DNA from: Bacteroidota bacterium
GTDB taxonomy: Bacteria > Bacteroidota > Bacteroidia > Flavobacteriales_D > JABDKJ01
Reading direction: 5' to 3'
Assembly (NCBI GenBank): GCA_024279715.1
Contig: JAJRRH010000154.1
Coordinates: 1-41,124 of the forward strand
DNA: 41,124 nt
Shown here: positions 26,633-35,518 of the stretch, piece after piece
Position numbering within the stretch: the stretch's first letter is position 1
How the letters are laid out: every line of letters begins with the position of its first letter
Made by a program: the position numbers and the translations under genes
Notes under the pieces: generated by a model
The model's input: only the letters and a program-made list of their open reading frames with translations
What the model was told of the DNA's origin: nothing
Databases searched by the model: none

Positions 26633-29600
26633 TTAAAAATCCATTCGTACACCTATCTGGATCGTACGAGCCATTCCGTAGTTGTAAGGGTTTTCAAGTC
26701 TTAAGTTATAATAATTTGTGAAAGCAGCAGAATCTTCAGCACCATCAATTTCTTGCTGACCAATACCTGAAGTTAGGTAGCCATCATTACTTGGTGAACC
26801 CGTGTAGGAATATACATTACGTACAATCTTTGTGTTCAATAAATTGTTAACTAACAGATACACATTCATGTTGCTAGTCTTCGCTTTGTCTTTTTCATCA
26901 TCTTTTCCAAATTTTAACGTGATATCACGATCAATTTGAAGATTCAACTGTGCTGATCCAGGCATATTCGCACCATTTATTGATCCATTTAGCCCTCTTG
27001 CACCGTCTAATAAACTACCTGCTATTTTTCTAGAATTGTATGGTGTTCCTGATCCTATATCCGCTATCAGGTTAGCCCCCATATTCTGGAATACTTTCTT
27101 ACCAAACCATACTGGCCCATTATAATCACTCCCTGAACCATATCTATAATCCATAACAATGTTTATAGCGTGTCTTCTATCATAATCCACAGGATTGATA
27201 ACTCTTAAGTTTGGCTCACCATTTCTTGCCAAGGTCTGACCCGAAGCAGAGTTTGAACCAGTACTATTTGCGAATTGCAAAGTGTAATTTGCGAGAAGTC
27301 TTACATTACCTGTACGACGTAGATCAAACGCGAAAGTCATTCCTTTTACCGTACCAAAATCAATATTTTCATACGTTAGATAATTGTTTGGCCATGCATT
27401 CGCTAAAAACCTAACATTCAATTGATCACTCATATCACGATAAAACCCTGAAATCTTTAAGGAAGAGCTCTTTGTTAACACTTGCTGAAACCCTAGTTCA
27501 TAGTCTACTGTTCTGGAAGGACGAAGATTTGGATTGTTTGTCACAGAATTACTTCTTGTCTCAATAAAGTCATAATGAACAAGATTTAATCTGTTTTGAC
27601 CAGCACCTGGTCTTTGTGTCAGTACGTCATAATGGGCGAAAAATACCGCCTCATCAGATATTGGAAATGAGAATGCTAAACGAGGCATCACGTTTATTAC
27701 CGGCTGATAATCAACAAAAGCTTGAGGGTCTAGGAATTGTGAACCATCGGCAGCAACAGTCTCCGGTGTCAAGTATGGCACTACAGTAGAGCTTTGAATT
27801 AAATCTGGACTACTTACAAACACACCGTCTGCAGTATACCAGTCATTTCCATCTCTATACCCAACAACATTTACGGTACTCGCTTCATAGTCCTCTACAT
27901 ATACCACATAATCATCACCAATATTGGAAGGTGCTTGAAGATTATCAATTGGATTGTTACCCACTGTATAGTAGTCACCTACTATATAATTATCCTTTAA
28001 CACTTTTTGATTTGCATCATATCTATCTACTCTGACACCAACATTGAAGATAATATCATCAAAGGAGAATTTATCCATCAAGAAGAATGCATTGTAAATT
28101 GGTCTAAAAGCACCCAACTGTTTCGTTTTATATCCTTTATCATCTACCGCATTGAAATAGTCATCAAAACTTGGATCAGAAGTAAGTTTATTACCCTTGT
28201 GATCAAAACCATAATAACTTACTAGTGACGATCCATTAGCCAAAAGATCATCTGCACTAAACATGTCTATGCTCAACTGCTCAGGACTTACAGCATCAAT
28301 ATTTGCTTGTTCGATATCATTTAAGCCCATTGACTCTCTAAAGTTCAGGTTAAATAGTGTTGGGTCATCTGTAGCTGCCAACGCCCAATCATATTGAAAA
28401 AATCCATCCACTGGCACATCACTTTGAACGGAACCAACCACTTCCGTTTGTCCACCTAACAGTTGACGACCACGAGTCCATAGTCCAACAGGAGCGAGAT
28501 CATATCCTCTATCAACTCTTTGTTCATATTCGACCCCAAGTGTAATGGCATGGTCACCAACATCCGCAGAACCAGATGCTACTAATCGCATTTGGCTATT
28601 ATCTCTTTTTCGGTATAAGTTATTTGCTAATCCAGGAGCATTCCATAATCTATAAATACTCCTTGGCACATCTCCGTTTCTTAATACACCTGCAGCAGAA
28701 ATATTCTCTAGACTCATCGTTGCATTAGGATCATCAATTGAATTGAAATATTGACTGGTAATTCCTGCCAAATCTGGATTCACTGAAGATGGCGTAAAAA
28801 CAACTAAAGTATCTTGCACACCACTTTGGTGCATAGCTCCATTTTCAAATTCATACGTTTTTGTTTGGAAAATATCGAACTTTCCAACATGCCCATATCC
28901 AAAGAAGTTCTCTCCATGCTGTTTATCTTCTATCACTCTGTTGAATTTAGAGTAATCTGCACTAATTGTGTAAAAAGCATTCTTGATTTTAGCCTTACTA
29001 TCTGCACTATCATCAGACTTAAATCGCTGAGTAAACCTCACATACGTTCTCCAAGAAAGATCTTTTCTGTTTTCATTATTTTTATAGTTCAACAATGAGT
29101 TAGAACGTCCTTGTCCACCGGGGAATCCATTAGTTCCTGTATATCCTCTAAAAAGAAATTCATTTGTATTCAGATAATCACCAGATGCTCCCACAGAAAG
29201 TGTCACATCCGGACTAACATTATAATCTATTTTACCAGAGACAGATGCACCTGTTCTACCTGCATTTCTACTAGCAGCTCTGTGCTCGAAGTCACCGGCC
29301 TGTAATAAATTTGCTCTAGAAGAGGTACTATAGGAAGTAGATCCATCGTCGTTTAAAACTTCAGAAATAGCAGAAGGGTTCGCCTCTATATCTGCCAATA
29401 CATCATCTTTTACATACCAGTTACCAATAGCGGATGGACGTGAATCTTCAAACTGACGCACATTACCTGACAAGAAGAATCCTAGTATTGGAGAGGTCTT
29501 AGTGCCTGCTGAATCTTTTCTAAAAACCAAAGGTCCGGCGAAGAATCCCTCCAATTGAGTTCTTCCAAAAGCATCTAACCCGACATTCTTATCTCCTGAT

Positions 29601-30331
29601 CTAAATCCAGATGTTAAAAAATCAAAACCGCCAAAGAAAGTGCTTTGCGCACCCCGAGTAGTAATATTAATCACTCCCCCAACAGCATCACCAATATTAG
29701 CAGGTAATCCACCTGTAATTACTGACACTTCTTGAATTGCTGCTTTAGGAAGATTCGCACTTCCTCTAACTTTAATACCATCGATATATACAAAAGTATC
29801 ACTACTTCTTGCTCCCCTCACAGAAACTTCCCCTTCGGCCGTACCTGAAGAAGACACCCCACCAACAGTACTTGCTACGGATGTAGCAGAACGGGCAGAC
29901 ATTTTGGATATATCCTCCCTAGAAACTGACCCCCCAGAAGAACCTCCATCTTTTTCAATCAAAGGTTTTTTATACTGAACAATAATCACTTCATCAAGAT
30001 TAACTCCTGATTCCATTAAGAAATCTTGGTACTTTATTTTACCACCTGCAACAACAACACCTGAGACCACACGAGGATTATAACCAACAAAATCACATCT
30101 AACATTATATGTGCCAACAGGAATTGGCTTTATAGTGAATTTTCCATCAAAGTCCGTAGCACCTGCTGCAACTTGAGTCCCTCCATTTAACACAACAACT
30201 GTTGCAAATGGCAAAACCTCACCTGTGGTCTTATCTTTGACTATTCCTTTAAGTGTACCTGAAGTCGATTGAGCTACTGCACCTGCAGTAATTAATAGAC
30301 ATAAAAACAATGAGTATAGATTTCTTAACAT
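26633..30331 (-). CDS. TonB-dependent receptor with carboxypeptidase-like N-terminal domain (1232 aa)
   Basis: First gene of the three-gene surface operon. Signal peptide (1-20, GAVAQ), a carboxypeptidase-regulatory-like domain (about 25-108, 'GTLKGIVKDKTTGEVLPFATVVV'), a plug domain (about 125-240, 'ASTVGGVSSSGTAEGEVSVRG', 'VYIDGIKVRG', 'DAVGGVINITTRG') and a long barrel ending in the aromatic 'TIQIGVRMDF'. Such receptors import ligands with TonB-ExbBD energy. It lacks a SusD-like partner next door; instead a 1447-residue secreted protein and a PorV/PorQ barrel follow. The ligand is unknown. No TonB box can be assigned by eye. Confidence 0.93.
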   Translation of the reverse strand: MLRNLYSLFLCLLITAGAVAQSTSGTLKGIVKDKTTGEVLPFATVVVLNGGTQVAAGATDFDGKFTIKPIPVGTYNVRCDFVGYNPRVVSGVVVAGGKIKYQDFLMESGVNLDEVIIVQYKKPLIEKDGGSSGGSVSREDISKMSARSATSVASTVGGVSSSGTAEGEVSVRGARSSDTFVYIDGIKVRGSANLPKAAIQEVSVITGGLPANIGDAVGGVINITTRGAQSTFFGGFDFLTSGFRSGDKNVGLDAFGRTQLEGFFAGPLVFRKDSAGTKTSPILGFFLSGNVRQFEDSRPSAIGNWYVKDDVLADIEANPSAISEVLNDDGSTSYSTSSRANLLQAGDFEHRAASRNAGRTGASVSGKIDYNVSPDVTLSVGASGDYLNTNEFLFRGYTGTNGFPGGQGRSNSLLNYKNNENRKDLSWRTYVRFTQRFKSDDSADSKAKIKNAFYTISADYSKFNRVIEDKQHGENFFGYGHVGKFDIFQTKTYEFENGAMHQSGVQDTLVVFTPSSVNPDLAGITSQYFNSIDDPNATMSLENISAAGVLRNGDVPRSIYRLWNAPGLANNLYRKRDNSQMRLVASGSADVGDHAITLGVEYEQRVDRGYDLAPVGLWTRGRQLLGGQTEVVGSVQSDVPVDGFFQYDWALAATDDPTLFNLNFRESMGLNDIEQANIDAVSPEQLSIDMFSADDLLANGSSLVSYYGFDHKGNKLTSDPSFDDYFNAVDDKGYKTKQLGAFRPIYNAFFLMDKFSFDDIIFNVGVRVDRYDANQKVLKDNYIVGDYYTVGNNPIDNLQAPSNIGDDYVVYVEDYEASTVNVVGYRDGNDWYTADGVFVSSPDLIQSSTVVPYLTPETVAADGSQFLDPQAFVDYQPVINVMPRLAFSFPISDEAVFFAHYDVLTQRPGAGQNRLNLVHYDFIETRSNSVTNNPNLRPSRTVDYELGFQQVLTKSSSLKISGFYRDMSDQLNVRFLANAWPNNYLTYENIDFGTVKGMTFAFDLRRTGNVRLLANYTLQFANSTGSNSASGQTLARNGEPNLRVINPVDYDRRHAINIVMDYRYGSGSDYNGPVWFGKKVFQNMGANLIADIGSGTPYNSRKIAGSLLDGARGLNGSINGANMPGSAQLNLQIDRDITLKFGKDDEKDKAKTSNMNVYLLVNNLLNTKIVRNVYSYTGSPSNDGYLTSGIGQQEIDGAEDSAAFTNYYNLRLENPYNYGMARTIQIGVRMDF

Positions 30332-30380
30332 ACAATTTGGTTTGTTGAATTTGTTTCTTCAATTAAATAATCGAAGGACG

Positions 30381-30413
30381 TAAAGATATATATTTAATTA
30401 TCTATTTTACAAA
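30381..30413 (-). promoter_or_regulatory. promoter of the TonB/secreted/PorV operon
   Basis: The minus strand has -33 TTTG (30410-30413), 21 bp, then -7 TATCTTTA (30381-30388), one base off the TAnnTTTG consensus. The leader to the ATG at 30331 is about 45 nt. Confidence 0.55.
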
Positions 30414-30569
30414 TAAAAAATACATTATGATATTGCAACCAATATCTTCTTTGAATAACCCTTTGAAAACTAATTCTTTTAATAATTCATGGGACAAATC
30501 TAATATAAGAAATTAATATCTCCCTATAATTACACCAAAGTATTTCAAAAATATTACAGTTCTATGGCT

Positions 30570-30899
30570 TTATCTACGTATTTTCTTACGTCTGAACAGT
30601 CTTTTAAAGAATGGGGCTCTTTTCCCCTGATCATACCTCCTCGCTTGTTTTCTTGATTGTTTCATCCTTTTACGGACAGCCCTTTCTTGAAGCTTAAGGT
30701 GTCTTTTTTTTCCTTTCTCCTCCGCACGTTCGGTATCTTTTTCTCGTTGATCTTGCTTTTTCATCGCCTCCTTCTGCGGATTCTTTTTACTGCCACGCTT
30801 TCGTTTTTGTGCTTCCGCTGTATTTACAAACGATACACTCACAATTATCACGAGTAATACTCCCTTTACTAAAGTTGAAGTTTTGGATGCTCTATTCAT
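30570..30899 (-). CDS. small, highly basic secreted protein
   Basis: A 109-residue protein: a signal peptide (1-30, ending NTAEA before Q31), then a mature part of 79 residues that is about half Lys and Arg with many Gln and Glu ('KRKRGSKKNPQKEAMKKQDQ', 'RAVRKRMKQSRKQARRYDQG', 'FKRLFRRKK'). It matches a widespread but uncharacterised Bacteroidota pattern. The mature part is probably helical or disordered, in the periplasm or at the surface, and could bind nucleic acid, phosphorylated glycans or outer-membrane lipids; this is inference. It stands 238 bp upstream of the TonB receptor gene on the same strand. Confidence 0.8.
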   Translation of the reverse strand: MNRASKTSTLVKGVLLVIIVSVSFVNTAEAQKRKRGSKKNPQKEAMKKQDQREKDTERAEEKGKKRHLKLQERAVRKRMKQSRKQARRYDQGKRAPFFKRLFRRKKIRR

Positions 30900-31027
30900 A
30901 TAGATTAAAAAAGGTTTTATACATATTATATATGGTAACGATAATATTTAATAAAATAATGTACTTTTGAATACGTTTTTTATATCGCATTCAGTTATTA
31001 ATGATATTAACCTCAAATATAGTTTCC

Positions 31028-31456
31028 ATGAATAGAACAATACTTGTTCTTTCCATTTTGTTATCCATAACAGCATGTAAGGATAAACCCAACAGTCAAA
31101 ATATACCGGAAGTATTTGTAGACATCTCCCTTTCACTGAGCTTACCTGCCTATTCACCCCTTATCATACCTGGAAATTCAATTTATATCACAGGAGGCTC
31201 TAATGGTATAGTCGTATATGCTTTATCAAACGAAGAGTATATTGCGATAGACAGACATTGCTCCTACGATATTGATGGCTTTCATCGTGTAGTCGTAGAC
31301 CCTCTAAATAACACGACATTAGTGGACAGTGTGAATTGCACATCTGTGTTTTCCATTTTTAATGGGGATGTCATTCAAGGACCGTCCAGTATTCCCCTCA
31401 AGAGGTACAACACAGAGTATTTCTCTGGAAGCAATGTCTTACGAATTTATAATTAA
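31028..31456 (+). CDS. Rieske-like lipoprotein lacking cluster ligands
   Basis: A 142-residue lipoprotein: signal peptide with lipobox SITAC (Cys17 lipidated). The mature part follows a Flavobacteria-type 'VDISLSLSLPAYSPL' lead, 'GGSNGIVVYALSNEEYIAIDRHCSYD', then 'NCTSVFSIFNGDVIQGPSSIPLKRYN', which is the Rieske-fold end ('G..v.GP...PL..Y'). A [2Fe-2S] Rieske site needs CxH and CxxH; here the matching places read C78-S-Y and C104-T-S-V, so both histidine ligands are missing. Role unknown, probably not redox. ATG at 31028 is preferred over the 31001 frame opening because it gives a proper signal sequence. Confidence 0.8.
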   Translation: MNRTILVLSILLSITACKDKPNSQNIPEVFVDISLSLSLPAYSPLIIPGNSIYITGGSNGIVVYALSNEEYIAIDRHCSYDIDGFHRVVVDPLNNTTLVDSVNCTSVFSIFNGDVIQGPSSIPLKRYNTEYFSGSNVLRIYN

Positions 31457-31482
31457 TCTTTTTCTTCAATTCTCTGAAATAA

Positions 31483-31512
31483 AAAAAGCCCTTCACTTTG
31501 AAAGGGCTTTTT
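31483..31512. terminator. bidirectional terminator between the Rieske-like lipoprotein and ahcY
   Basis: AAAAAGCCCTT (31483-31493) and AAGGGCTTTTT (31502-31512) are perfect inverted repeats around an 8-nt loop, with A/T tracts on both sides. It serves both convergent genes. Confidence 0.93.
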
Positions 31513-31531
31513 ATACAACGTTTTTAAATTT

Positions 31532-32845
31532 CTAGTATCTATATAAATCAGGTTTGAAGGGCCCCTCTTTTGGCACATTGATATATTCACTTTGCTCATC
31601 TGTCAGCACTTCAAGCTCTACGCCTATTTTAGCTAGATGCAGCATTGCTACTTTTTCATCCAAGTGTTTTGGCAGAGTATATACCTTATTCTCATACTTG
31701 TCTGTATTTTCCCAAAGCTCTAATTGTGCCAACACTTGATTTGTGAATGAATTAGACATTACGAAAGATGGGTGACCTGTCGCACAACCAAGATTTACCA
31801 ATCGCCCTTCTGCAAGAATGATGATATCGCTACCATTAATAGTATATTTATCGACTTGAGGCTTTATCTCAATTTTTGAAGATCCATGGTTTCCATTTAG
31901 CCAAGCCATGTCGATTTCATTATCAAAGTGGCCGATATTACAAACGATGGCTTTGTCTTTCATTAATGGAAAATGATCCTTATTGATTACATTCTTGTTA
32001 CCAGTTGCAGTCACTATAATGTCTGCCTCAGGTACAGCATTAATCATTTTCTTGACTTCATACCCGTCCATTGCGGCTTGTAGCGCACATATAGGATCTA
32101 TCTCAGTAACGATTACACGAGCGCCTGCCCCAGATAGGGATGCTGCAGAACCTTTTCCAACGTCTCCATATCCACCAACCACAGCTACTTTACCAGCCAA
32201 CATTACATCAGTAGCTCTACGAATGGCATCTACAAGAGATTCTTTACAACCGTATTTATTATCGAATTTAGACTTGGTAACAGAATTATTGATGTCGATG
32301 GCAGGAAGTATTAATGTTCCTTTCTCTTCACGCTCTACTAATCTATGCACTCCTGTAGTCGTTTCTTCGGAGATACCTTTAATACCTGCAGCCAATTCAG
32401 GATATTGATCTAATACCATATTGGTTAAATCACCACCATCATCCAAGATCATATTTAGTGGTTTGCCTCCTTCAAACATTAAAGTTTGCTCAATACACCA
32501 ATTGAATTCCTCTTCCGTTTCTCCCTTCCAAGCAAAAATAGGAATTCCAGCTGCTGCCATGGCTGCTGCTGCTTGGTCTTGGGTAGAAAAAATATTGCAT
32601 GAAGACCAACGCACTTCAGCTCCCAACTCAACCAAGGTTTCCATTAGTACTGCGGTCTGTATTGTCATATGAAGACAACCTGCGATTCTTGCTCCTTTTA
32701 ATGGTTTTGAGCCTCCAAATTCCTTTCTTAGCGACATTAACCCTGGCATTTCTGCTTCTGCTAATTCTACTTCTTTTCTCCCCCAATCCGCTAGGTTGAT
32801 GTCTTTTACTTTATACTTTAATACTTCTGCTTTTAACAAGTCCAT
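31532..32845 (-). CDS. ahcY: adenosylhomocysteinase
   Basis: Hydrolyses S-adenosylhomocysteine to homocysteine and adenosine, closing the methylation cycle. At 437 residues it has the normal size for the enzyme without the mammalian-type insert. Key features: '[20 protein letters not shown]' near the N-terminus, the substrate-binding 'DDGGDLTN', '[16 protein letters not shown]' with the Lys and Asp of the active site, the NAD-binding '[13 protein letters not shown]' and the C-terminal 'KPDLYRY'. NAD-dependent and cytoplasmic. It is followed by the phosphopantetheinyl transferase and GGGPS genes in divergent orientation, a neighbourhood seen in Flavobacteriia. Confidence 0.98.
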   Translation of the reverse strand: MDLLKAEVLKYKVKDINLADWGRKEVELAEAEMPGLMSLRKEFGGSKPLKGARIAGCLHMTIQTAVLMETLVELGAEVRWSSCNIFSTQDQAAAAMAAAGIPIFAWKGETEEEFNWCIEQTLMFEGGKPLNMILDDGGDLTNMVLDQYPELAAGIKGISEETTTGVHRLVEREEKGTLILPAIDINNSVTKSKFDNKYGCKESLVDAIRRATDVMLAGKVAVVGGYGDVGKGSAASLSGAGARVIVTEIDPICALQAAMDGYEVKKMINAVPEADIIVTATGNKNVINKDHFPLMKDKAIVCNIGHFDNEIDMAWLNGNHGSSKIEIKPQVDKYTINGSDIIILAEGRLVNLGCATGHPSFVMSNSFTNQVLAQLELWENTDKYENKVYTLPKHLDEKVAMLHLAKIGVELEVLTDEQSEYINVPKEGPFKPDLYRY

Positions 32846-32879
32846 TTACTATAGTTTTTTCCTTATTTGTAATATTGTA

Positions 32880-32887
32880 CAAAAGTA
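32880..32887 (-). promoter_or_regulatory. -7 promoter box for ahcY
   Basis: The minus strand reads TACTTTTG (TAnnTTTG), 34 bp before the ahcY ATG. Confidence 0.45.
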
Positions 32888-33016
32888 GGGTTTTTCTTTT
32901 TATTAGCTACTGTCGAATGGTTTAATGATTTAACTTAAGAAATGATTTCAAACGATAGTATTAAATATATAGTTAATGTGATTAGTTTTATCCGAGTATT
33001 AGAAGTTTACATTATC

Positions 33017-33024
33017 TATCTTTG
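33017..33024 (+). promoter_or_regulatory. -7 promoter box for the phosphopantetheinyl transferase gene
   Basis: TATCTTTG matches TAnnTTTG and lies 73 bp before the ATG at 33098. No -33 TTG is visible at the expected distance. Confidence 0.35.
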
Positions 33025-33097
33025 ACTTGCCAATAGGACTACATACAGTATGTATTATTGGCTATATTTACTACCGAATTTTAAAACAAAATCATAT

Positions 33098-33733
33098 ATG
33101 GCATTGATTATTAACGAGATATTGGATGGTCAGGATCATTTAGCGGTCTGGCATATTACTGAGTCTTTGGTAGATATGGAAAAAGATTTTTTCGCTTCGG
33201 ATAGATCTACCAAGGATTTTTCGAAGTATAATGCCATCAAACTTGATAAATTAAAAAAGCAATGGTTAGCAACGCGGCTGGCTCTTCGTGTTATTAAGAA
33301 AATGGATCCTACAATAGACTATGATGAGCATGGCGCCCCTTGGCTGCAGATTGATGGATGGGAAATTTCTATCAGTCACTCCGGAGATTGGGTAGCTATT
33401 TTGCTTTCTCACCGATCTATGTTGGGGGTCGATATCCAGGTTTTTAATGAGAAAATAAAAAATATTGCCACTAAGTTTTCTAGCCCCTCAGAACTTTATA
33501 AGTGGCAGAAAAACAACAGCATGGACTATTTACATGCTCTATGGACAGTAAAAGAAAGTGTCTATAAAGCTTTTAAACATAGTCAGGCCTTTAAACAGAT
33601 TATAGTCGCAAATGATTTTCCTTTTGACCAGCAATTGCTTCGATGTGAGGTAGAACGGGGGAATAAACGTTATGATTTTTTGGTGGATCATCGAAAGATG
33701 GATGGTTTTTATTTGTCTTTTGTTCGATTATAG
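33098..33733 (+). CDS. 4'-phosphopantetheinyl transferase (Sfp/AcpT type)
   Basis: Transfers phosphopantetheine from CoA to a Ser of carrier proteins. At 211 residues it is the Sfp-like two-fold-repeat form. The family motifs are: the 'SISHSGDWVA' acceptor-side strand, the Mg-binding D112 in GVDIQ, and WTVKES at 149-154 with E153, followed by YKAF. These match the W-x-x-K-E-x-x-x-K signature. The carrier is either fatty-acid ACP or a secondary-metabolite carrier. The start chosen, ATG at 33098 (MALIINEIL), is better than the ATG at 33050 because it gives the family N-terminus. Its neighbours, ahcY and GGGPS, form a conserved Bacteroidota arrangement. Confidence 0.9.
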   Translation: MALIINEILDGQDHLAVWHITESLVDMEKDFFASDRSTKDFSKYNAIKLDKLKKQWLATRLALRVIKKMDPTIDYDEHGAPWLQIDGWEISISHSGDWVAILLSHRSMLGVDIQVFNEKIKNIATKFSSPSELYKWQKNNSMDYLHALWTVKESVYKAFKHSQAFKQIIVANDFPFDQQLLRCEVERGNKRYDFLVDHRKMDGFYLSFVRL

Positions 33734-34039
33734 GGCGGATGTTTATTGGATGTTTGTAACAATGCTACAATATGACAAGGCTCCAGCACTATGTACTCGC
33801 TCAGTTACAGCGCCTTGCGACAACTCGAGCGAGGGGCTTTAAATATACTCGAAATTATATGTTGTGAGAAGCCCTTCCTACAAACAAAAGGTTGTCTCTT
33901 CTCCAAGACTTACTTAAAAAACGAGCCTCAGAAGTCCCGTTCAAGACTGTTTTACATCGCTCTCATTCCTAAGCACTCACCCTCAAAACTGTTTTGGTTC
34001 ATTATAAATACCTATTTTTGACAAAAAAACATCAGAACG
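33734..34039. other. intergenic region with hairpin, no credible gene
   Basis: A 306-bp gap. It holds an imperfect hairpin at 33796-33833, in which CTCGCTCAGTT pairs with AACT-c-GAGCGAG (one bulged C) around a 15-nt loop. The rest is AT-rich; a 76-codon frame at 33791-34021 shows no protein-like pattern. The GGGPS promoter lies at its right end. Resembles a dispersed repeat, but one copy only is seen here. Confidence 0.5.
33993..34020 (+). promoter_or_regulatory. promoter of the GGGP synthase gene
   Basis: -33 TTTG (33993-33996) and -7 TATTTTTG (34013-34020) with 16 bp between. Transcription would start near 34027, just before the TTG start codon at 34040. Confidence 0.55.
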
Positions 34040-34774
34040 TTGAATATTTTTAATCAGATACAACTTAGCGCACTTGAGAAAAAGAAGCTGCTTGCTGTCT
34101 TGCTTGATCCAGATAAGATTGATAATGGCAATATAGCACAGACGCTAGGTTTCTACTCCAAGATAGGTGTGGATTTCCTATTCATAGGTGGTAGTCTTTT
34201 GATTTCTTCAAATTTTGCTGAAGTGGTGAAAAAGGTAAAGTCGTTATGTGACATTCCTATTGTACTCTTTCCAGGCAGTGTGATGCAAGTAAGTGATGCG
34301 GCGGATGCTATTTTGTTTTTGTCGCTCATATCGGGGCGTAATGCTGATTTACTGATAGGACAACATGTGTTAGCTGCTCCTACTTTGAAAAAATCTAGTC
34401 TTGAGATTATTCCAACAGGATATATGCTTGTGGATGGGGGGAAGAGTACCACGGCACATTACGTAAGTCAATCGCTGCCAATACCAAAGGATAAACCTGA
34501 AATTGCTGCTTGTACTGCTATGGCTGGTGAAATGCTTGGTCTAAAATTGATGTACCTTGACGCTGGCAGTGGTGCTGACTTGCCTGTGAGTGCTGAAATG
34601 ATAGAAGCTGTAAAGAATAGTACGAACGCACCTCTTATTGTAGGTGGTGGAATACGCACAAAGGAAGGCGTGAATCAAGCTTTTGATGCGGGAGCTGATG
34701 TTGTGGTTATTGGTAATTCACTTGAAAAGAATCCTGCATTGCTGGAAGAAATGATGGGCTTTGGCGTGATTTAA
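34040..34774 (+). CDS. geranylgeranylglyceryl/heptaprenylglyceryl phosphate synthase
   Basis: A 244-residue TIM-barrel prenyltransferase of the PcrB/GGGPS family. It joins a polyprenyl diphosphate to sn-glycerol-1-phosphate. Motifs: 'LAVLLDPDK' (glycerol-1-phosphate site), 'FIGGSLL', 'VLFPGSVMQVS', 'IPTGYMLVDGG', 'MYLDAGSGAD' and the phosphate-binding 'IVGGGIRTKEG' plus 'VVIGNSLEKNP'. Bacteroidota carry such GGGPS-like enzymes. Their exact prenyl chain length and product use remain unclear. The start codon is TTG at 34040, because a TGA at 34019 closes the frame just upstream. A lipoprotein gene follows after 21 bp. Confidence 0.92.
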   Translation: MNIFNQIQLSALEKKKLLAVLLDPDKIDNGNIAQTLGFYSKIGVDFLFIGGSLLISSNFAEVVKKVKSLCDIPIVLFPGSVMQVSDAADAILFLSLISGRNADLLIGQHVLAAPTLKKSSLEIIPTGYMLVDGGKSTTAHYVSQSLPIPKDKPEIAACTAMAGEMLGLKLMYLDAGSGADLPVSAEMIEAVKNSTNAPLIVGGGIRTKEGVNQAFDAGADVVVIGNSLEKNPALLEEMMGFGVI

Positions 34775-34795
34775 ACATGTACAAACAACCAATAT

Positions 34796-35176
34796 ATGTT
34801 TTGTTCTAGACGCATTTTTTTACCATTTCTTTTTTTAATAATTTTCATCTCTTCTTGTGACATAGAGAAGAACTGGTATTACAATATTCAAAACAACTCA
34901 TCTGACACTCTATGGATCTACACTACAAATATTATAAAGAGCGATAGTATTTCCATTGCTCCAAATGAAATTGAGTTACTGAATACCGATAGTGAGTGTT
35001 GCGGAGGCCATAAAATATATGAAAACATTGAGAACAATAATCTTGAAGAGGTACTTATTTCGAATCTTGATACTACGATAGAAATAATGGACTTGGAGTG
35101 GGAGTGGGAGTATGTTAAAACGGGTAAGTATACGGCCGAATACAATCTAATCCTAACAGACGAAAGATTTAACTAA
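34796..35176 (+). CDS. hypothetical lipoprotein
   Basis: A 126-residue lipoprotein: a hydrophobic signal with lipobox FISSC (Cys21). The mature part begins 'DIEKNWYYNIQNNSSDTLWIYTTN', a beta-strand pattern of small surface lipoproteins, with CC in 'SECCGGHKIY' that may form a disulfide. It ends with acidic and aromatic residues ('EWEWEYVKTGKYTAEY'). No named family recognised. It follows the GGGPS gene by 21 bp and may share its transcript, though no functional link is apparent. Confidence 0.72.
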   Translation: MFCSRRIFLPFLFLIIFISSCDIEKNWYYNIQNNSSDTLWIYTTNIIKSDSISIAPNEIELLNTDSECCGGHKIYENIENNNLEEVLISNLDTTIEIMDLEWEWEYVKTGKYTAEYNLILTDERFN

Positions 35177-35518
35177 TCTTCTCGTTAAATAATAAATTAC
35201 TCATTACGATTTCGAATAACACCATGAAAGAAAAGGAATCTTTCAATTGTTAACCCGAAAAATTCATCAATTTTTCAGCGATTAAGTAACACCGCAAGTT
35301 TGGGGTTTTTCAAACACCCAAATTTGGGTGTTTCTAAATCGGGGTTTCACGCTTTGCTTCACACAACCCATCTCGCAGTTCTGCTGAGCTTGTCGAAGTA
35401 TCCATACAATAAACTTCGTTTTTGTATGAATAAAGCGGGTTAATGCATCCAATAATCTACTCTTCTGCTCTCAACAACCCAAGTTATTCGAAGCACCGGT
35501 CATGGTCTCCATATCTAA
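35177..35518. repeat. structured intergenic region with palindromes and a REP-like motif
   Basis: A 342-bp gap between convergent genes. Seen in order: TTAACCCG (35250-35257); a perfect 22-bp palindrome with arms AAACACCCAAA and TTTGGGTGTTT (35312-35333); CTGCTGAGCTTGTCGAA (35381-35397), whose complement TTCGACAAGCTCAG resembles REP-like sequences of many bacteria; a hairpin CATACAA / TTGTATG with an inner AAAC/GTTT stem (35403-35428); and CGGGTTAA (35436-35443), the inverted copy of the first motif. No gene is seen. It may be a small non-autonomous repeat element of about 194 bp. Confidence 0.5.

Noticed and set aside
31983-32408. 141-codon open frame antisense to ahcY
   Set aside because: It is a shadow of the strongly biased ahcY coding frame, with no protein-like composition of its own.
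33791-34021. 76-codon open frame in the gap before the GGGPS gene
   Set aside because: The sequence shows no signal, hydrophobic pattern or family resemblance, and its beginning overlaps a hairpin. Kept as intergenic.
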